From Lytechinus variegatus (taxonomy: Eukaryota > Echinodermata > Echinoidea > Temnopleuroida > Toxopneustidae): a stretch of DNA of 64,000 nt. The position numbers and the translations under genes are program-made. The notes under the pieces are model-generated. The model saw only the letters and a list, made by a program, of their open reading frames with translations, ran no database searches and was not told where the DNA came from. The stretch is taken from positions 6,135,059 through 6,199,058 of the forward strand of contig NC_054744.1 in NCBI RefSeq assembly GCF_018143015.1, written 5' to 3'. Below, one piece after another: positions 58,955 through 64,000 of this stretch (position 1 is its first letter; each line of letters starts with the position of its first letter).

Positions 58955-59412
58955 GTGTTAGACTTGCAAAAAAATCAAAGAAAAGGAAGGGAGGGTGAAT
59001 GAAGGAAAGATAGAAAAGAGATTAATTGAGAGAAAAAAAAATGAAGGGGAAAATGAAGTAAAGAAAATTAAGGTAACAAGAAAAAAAAATAATAAAAGAA
59101 AGAAAGTTAGAATGAGAAAATGATTAAAGAAAGAATAGAAGAAATATAAAAAAGTGTCCGTCATTCTTTCAAATGAATAAAGGGAATCAATGTGTGGGGA
59201 AAATAAAGGAAAGAAAGTTTAAAATGAAAGGAAAAAAAAGAGGAAGAAAGAATTCAAGAATGAAGGAAAGAAAAATGTTTCATTCATTCTTTGAAAGAAA
59301 CAATGAAAGTAAATCAAGAGGGGAGGAAAGAAAGAATAAGGGAAAAGAATTGGAAGGGAAAATTAAATAAAGAATTAGAGAAAGAAAGGATGAATTAAAG
59401 AGAGGGAGGAAA
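58955..59412. repeat. Polypurine GAAA-rich tract
   Basis: About 450 bp of 'gaaagaaagga'-type purines with few pyrimidines. Open frames here are Lys/Glu/Arg or Phe/Leu repeat products. Confidence 0.9.
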
Positions 59413-60155
59413 TAGGGTCATTCCATCTGGATTCACCCAGTGGTTGCACCCGACCGTCTCAGAATTCGTTGTAAATTGGTACACATAAAATTCACCATGG
59501 CCCATGCACAAAACAAAAAAATTAGTCAAATCGGTCCGTCGGTTCTTGCGCTACGGCCCGCACTTTTCTACTTGTTTTGACAAAAATGGGCGTGACCTTC
59601 AACTTTCAATGGCCATTGCGTCGTAACGTGTTGACCAATTTTCACGAAACTGGTACCATTTAATAGGAAATTCAGAGAGGAATCCAAAACATGCATCAAA
59701 TAATGTCTTTGAGTGATTTATAAGGTAATGACCCTTGACCTTTACTTTGACCTCCAGACAAATATTTTTTTAACTTGATTTTCGTGTATGGAAGCGGGGT
59801 CCCCGAAAATGCACTAAAAATGAAGAAATCAGTGATCTTCCACGGGCTTGCAAACTTTATTTTCTCACTAATTTATGATGGTATCTTCAAAATTCCAATA
59901 GAAAACCAAATCAGAATTTTTTTCTTTCTTGCAGTTACGGCGATATCGGACTTTGCAATTGTTTTTTAAGTTGCGAGAGAGCACATGAGAGCAAATCGCT
60001 CGCCAATTTTGTGATTATTTTCGCTATTCAGCAGCCATAAAAATAGTAAATATCAAGAAAATTGATGATGCAATGAAAAAGGGAACATCAAAAATTTCCA
60101 TGCGGCGGCCAAAATAGATGCGCGCGAGGACGATCAACTACTTTCTTTTTTTTAC
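59413..60155. other. Intergenic stretch, unclassified
   Basis: Contains 'gtgttgaccaattttcacgaaactggtacc' and 'tgacccttgacctttactttgacctcc', typical of long dispersed repeats in invertebrates, but no ends or coding frame could be defined. Confidence 0.4.
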
Positions 60156-60162
60156 TTGGCCT

Positions 60163-60475
60163 AAATTGTGAAAACAGAAATTATGCACTAACATCGATTA
60201 TATGGATAGGTCTAACGAGTGGTAGAATCCTGACGTCGAGACAGACTGAAACCTCAAAAAACTGAAAAATTCTCTCCTTCTCCCCAGTCTCGATCAGCCG
60301 TTTTTGTTGTGAATCATAACAAACTGGCCGATCGAGACTGGGGCAGGAGAGAACTTTTCGGTTTTTTGAGGTTCCAGTCTGTGCATCGATGTCACAATTC
60401 TACCACTCGTTAGTCTGACCTTAGGCTTCATCCATATAATCGATGTTAGTGCATAATTTTCTGTTTTCATAATTT
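60163..60475. mobile_element. Palindromic MITE, family M
   Basis: 'gaaaacagaaattatgcacta' pairs with 'gtgcataattttctgttttc', and 'ccccagtctcgatcagc' pairs with 'gccgatcgagactgggg'. Centre near 60315. Confidence 0.87.
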
Positions 60476-60615
60476 ATCTTGCTAGATATTTTGACCATAA
60501 TCTACCCTCTGCCCGTGAGTATGGGTAAATACACGGTAAGCTCCTGGGCGCCGGACCGCGTAGTCCGGCGCTCCCTGGGTTAGGAGTCCACAAGACTAAG
60601 TCATGTAAGTACGGG

Positions 60616-61112
60616 CAGTAGAGGCGCACGGCCAATATTGGAGACTGTCTCCAATCATGGACCTATTACGAGATAGGTCCATGCTCCAATGTGGGAGATT
60701 ATCTCCAATATCAGACTTTTGTAAAGAATTTGGGTATCCAATTTCAGACTTAATCAGAGACAGTCTCCAGTTTTGGAATTGGAGACTAATTTCCTTTGTT
60801 TACATTTGCGGCAAAAGGATTACCTTGGCAGCAAATAAAAATGTGATTTAAGCAGATTCCTCATGAAAATTTACACCTTTTCAGTCTACTTTTGTTTTGA
60901 TAAGGATTTTTGTTGTCATCCACACACAAAACAAATGGGCTTCTGACCTCAGCGAGACAAAATTTTGGGTGTAAAAAAATACCGTAAAAAATTGTGCTTT
61001 TGTTGGTGTTGTTTCTTTTGTCATTTTGCAAAGCAAGTCTCCAATGTGGGAGATTGTTTCCCCTATTGGAGAGAGTCTCCCACATTGGCCATGCGCCGTG
61101 CCTCTACTACTG
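60616..61112. mobile_element. MITE-like element, family N
   Basis: 'cagtagaggcgcacggcca' pairs with 'tggccatgcgccgtgcctctac'. Internal multiples of 'ctccaatgtgggagat' and 'ggagactgtctcc' form local hairpins. Confidence 0.85.
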
Positions 61113-61224
61113 TTGAGTGATGGGATGGGGTTCCGGATCATGGATTTGCGCAAAAGCCCGAGTCAAGAAGTTCCAGGGCACCGCCGACCGTTGGCATTGG
61201 TCGGGGGGATTTTGCATTTTTAAC

Positions 61225-61446
61225 CCCCTCATGGCGGTTGCACGATTGCGATCCATCTGTGTACGAGGAGGAAAAAAAATGTTAACAAGTTTTTTAAACT
61301 CCTCGAAGCAGACGGCTACCAGCCGCGAAGCGGGCCAGACCTCCATGGGTTACGCCCCGAGCTGAGCCCGGAGGAATGCCGGCGTAGATTTCGTCCTCGG
61401 CTGGCGCTGGGACGTCGGCCGGCCGAATTGCAATTTCGCAAATAAC
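61225..61446 (+). other. Unrecognised GC-rich open frame
   Basis: A plus-strand frame reads from PPHGGCTIAIHLCTRRKKN to KFFKLLEADGYQPRSGPDL, then LRPELSPEECRRRFRPRL, to TAA at 61444. GC content is far above the surroundings and the ELSPEECRRRF helix looks protein-like. It has no ATG in frame, so it may be an exon or a transposon relic. No family recognised. Confidence 0.3.
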
Positions 61447-62335
61447 CTACAATAAAAGATAACCACTAGAATCTAGTTAAATTGATTAGATTGTCATCAA
61501 GAGTTTACTAGTAGTACGGTACCGGTAGTAGGCCTAGTACCGTACATAAATAGTAGATTCGAACTTACGCGCCTTTTCAGTCCCTCTCTTGGCTATTCTT
61601 CTGCTATGGGCTATGTTATTACGTACGGTAGTATAGTACGGTATGGCCGGTAGTCAAACAACTCGTGCTATGCTCATTCGTCAGTCAATAATTCAATCGA
61701 CCCATATCACAAGATGCTCGGCAATTTTAATTTTGTTCACATTTTCTGCAGTGCCATTCATAGTCCAGTAGAAATTGTTCATACCTGGAAAAGTGGTTCT
61801 AGATGGGCATTGAAGTATTTGTTTAATTAGCCTGATTAGCATAATCATCAAATTAGATATGTAATTTGCTACTTCTCTTAAACCAGAAAGATTGAAAACA
61901 TAAATCACTTTTCTAAGAGGTGCTTTTTTTGTATAAAGAAGTTTTATTTGTCAACAACTTCAATTCATACATGTCATATACAAAACAAAATACATAGGGC
62001 CTACATCAAATACAATATATCTTTACAATACAAATTAATATATGAATACATAGTAAACTCATACAGTTATATATTTTTCTCTTTTTTCCTTCAGTGTTAC
62101 AGTAAAACGTAATAAAAGTCAACGTACTCGATTTTTGTCGAGTGTATTCACAACATAACAGATTTTCCAAATACACAAAACCAATCATTAATACAACCTA
62201 ATCGAATTGAAGCTATTAACAAGGATTTTCCATTACCCCCCCCCTCCCCACACCTTGGCCTCATTCCTCAAATATTTCATATTCTGTCAGTAACACTCAG
62301 CCTCAGGCCCTGAACCCTACCTACCACTAGTACCT
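61447..62335. other. Intergenic stretch, no gene recognised
   Basis: Has a cluster of GTACGG/CGGTA words (61518-61655), then AT-rich DNA. The 71-codon minus frame at 61693-61908 is not recognised. Confidence 0.45.
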
Positions 62336-62339
62336 AGGG

Positions 62340-62600
62340 GGGGGGGGGGGGCAGTCTGCCCCCCTGACGAGTCACAACCCATACAAAAGACATAGATATC
62401 CCTACCCCCCTGACGAGCTTGAATACCTATTTTGCCCCCCCCCCCCGACGAACTTGAAGACCTTTTTTTTTGCTTGTCAAATTTCGGGTGCGATTGAACA
62501 GGCTTTTTGATTGAAGATCTTTTTTTTTCTTTTTTTGCTTGTCAAATTTTTCAACCGGTTTTGCCCCCCTTTTGGAAAATCCCAGGTACGCCACTGATAT
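62340..62600 (-). repeat. Dispersed repeat, family J, minus copy
   Basis: Mirror of 46621-46876: G-run, 'gcagtctgcccccctgacgag', 'gcttgtcaaattt' twice and 'ggaaaatcccaggtacgccact'. Carries an internal duplication of the 'tttgcttgtcaaatttt' block. Confidence 0.77.
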
Positions 62601-63359
62601 GTACATATATATATATCAATGGAAAATATTATTATACCATAAACATTCATTGAAAAAATCCTTTATTCATTTATCGTTAATACACATGTAATTTATATCA
62701 TTTATTCTTTTATTTTATTTTTCACTAATTTATCATTTATTTTTTTCAATTTATTTATTTAGTTTATTTTCATTTCTTTTTTTTTTTTGCATATCTAGCT
62801 CTCCCTAGACCCCTCCCAGCATTTCCCATTTTCTTAAGTTAAGGGGGTATTTATTTCTATTTAATGCCAATTTTCTTCCTTCAAATTCATCTACTTTTAA
62901 TTTACGTTTAATCTTATTCAAAACTATTTCTGAATTGTTTTCTCGACCACTGAAAACCAAATACTTCACAAGGATTATAAAGTGATGATTTTTCTTTTCC
63001 TTGATCTGCTGATTTTAACCCCCCAAATATGTCTTCCCAATTAAGATTAGTGAAAGTAAAAGTAAAAAATATTCTCGCAGTCTCTCCATATTAATTTTGC
63101 TTTTTTGCATTGAAAAAATAAATGATAAGTCTTTTCTTTTTTACAGTAGCTTCACAGATTAGAATCAACTTTCCCAAATAAATGCAAATACTGATTTGTA
63201 TAAATGATTCCGTGTATTAATTTAAATTGGAACTCTTTAAGTCGGCTGTTTAATGTATAAATTGCCTTGGTCTTTTAAAAATATTTTCTATATAATTTAT
63301 CTGAAAGACGGTAGTTACACTTTAGTCTTGTGAATAATTTAAATTTTTATGTTATACAA

Positions 63360-63945
63360 TTATCGTAATAAGCCTAATTAGCATAAGTGTATAAACGTAT
63401 ACATGTATGTGGATGTCTATCCAGAAATTGCCCGATACGTAGTTAATGCAACCTTTTTGTGATTTTCTATAGCAAGGAATTGATGTATGACATTTTTTTC
63501 TATTTCAACAAATCGCTGTATTTTAGCATAATAAGCAATATGCACTAATTGACATATATGTGTGTAATATATACAAAAATATATATTCCTTTGTCATTTC
63601 ATATCGAAAATGCCCAAAACATAATTAATACCGCTATCTTATGGTTTTCTTTGGAGAGGAATTCATTTATGACATTATTTTTCCCTTGAACGTATATAAT
63701 TGTCATAATTAGCATAATGCGCGAATTAACACATTATGTGCATTGTATTACTTTGTGATTTTATAGTGAGAATGCCCGAAAACATAAACAGTTCAGCTAA
63801 CTTTTGGTTTTCTATGATGAGGAATTTTGTTGTGACATTATTTTTTCTCTTTTGACCAATGTTATTGGTGTAATTAGCGTACTGCGCTAATTAACATTAT
63901 GTATTAGCAGTATAATTATATATGGATATATATCTCTTTGTCATT
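63360..63945. repeat. ~195-bp tandem repeat, three units
   Basis: Each unit has 'attagcataa/gtact', 'aaatgcccgaaaacataa', 'tggttttctatgatgaggaatt' and 'tatgacattattttt'. Probably the inner part of an element that continues past the right edge. Ends in (ATA)n at 63949-63970. Confidence 0.75.
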
Positions 63946-64000
63946 TTATATAATAATAATAATAATAATAAATTGGTACTTATAGAGCACATAATCAATT

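Noticed and set aside
1..64000. CRISPR arrays, phage or bacterial operons
   Set aside because: Repeats are tandem or palindromic without unique spacers, and all genes have eukaryotic splice structure.

Overview
The window looks like nuclear DNA of a marine invertebrate deuterostome, most likely an echinoderm such as a sea urchin. The reasons are AT-rich, intron-rich genes with short exons, abundant short palindromic DNA elements, tRNA-derived SINEs carrying a stereotyped 'accaggtacccatttacctcacctgg' type body, frequent ACATGTA words, long poly-G/poly-C runs and large GAT/ATC microsatellites. The species assignment is inference; nothing in the sequence names it. There is no sign of prokaryotic operons, CRISPR or phage.

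Three protein-coding genes were rebuilt by hand from splice sites whose phases agree throughout. (1) 53-4765, minus strand, 5' part only: cytoplasmic poly(A) polymerase GLD2/TENT2, with the nucleotidyltransferase signature GGSS...DAD; the gene runs off the left edge. (2) 9083-42618, plus strand: a complete 13-exon gene for a 412-residue protein with an N-terminal C3HC4 RING finger and a C-terminal Cys/His cluster resembling a UBR box, probably an E3 ubiquitin ligase that I cannot name. (3) 51038-58472, minus strand: a complete 6-exon gene for the inner-kinetochore protein CENP-H, 269 residues. GLD2 and the RING gene lie head to head across about 4.3 kb; the RING gene and CENP-H are convergent across about 8.4 kb. 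The three genes share no obvious pathway.

The rest is transposon-dense. It holds remnants of non-LTR retrotransposons (about 4.2, 12.7-13.6, 28.3-28.6 and 54.9 kb), a Penelope-like GIY-YIG endonuclease fragment (32.1-32.5 kb), a decayed DDE-type transposase-like gene on the minus strand of RING-gene intron 11 (36.8-39.6 kb) that is itself split by a second element, five tRNA-derived SINE copies, about twenty palindromic MITE-like elements, a 1.6 kb palindrome nested inside another palindromic element, and several minisatellites.

The observations most worth following are: a tandem array downstream of CENP-H built from copies of the CENP-H C-terminal codons and stop codon; a 34-bp copy of the start of RING exon 5 (acceptor included) differing only at two synonymous sites; a transposable element carrying five perfect DR1 nuclear-receptor half-site repeats; and the large nested palindrome. 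No wholly new multi-gene system is evident.
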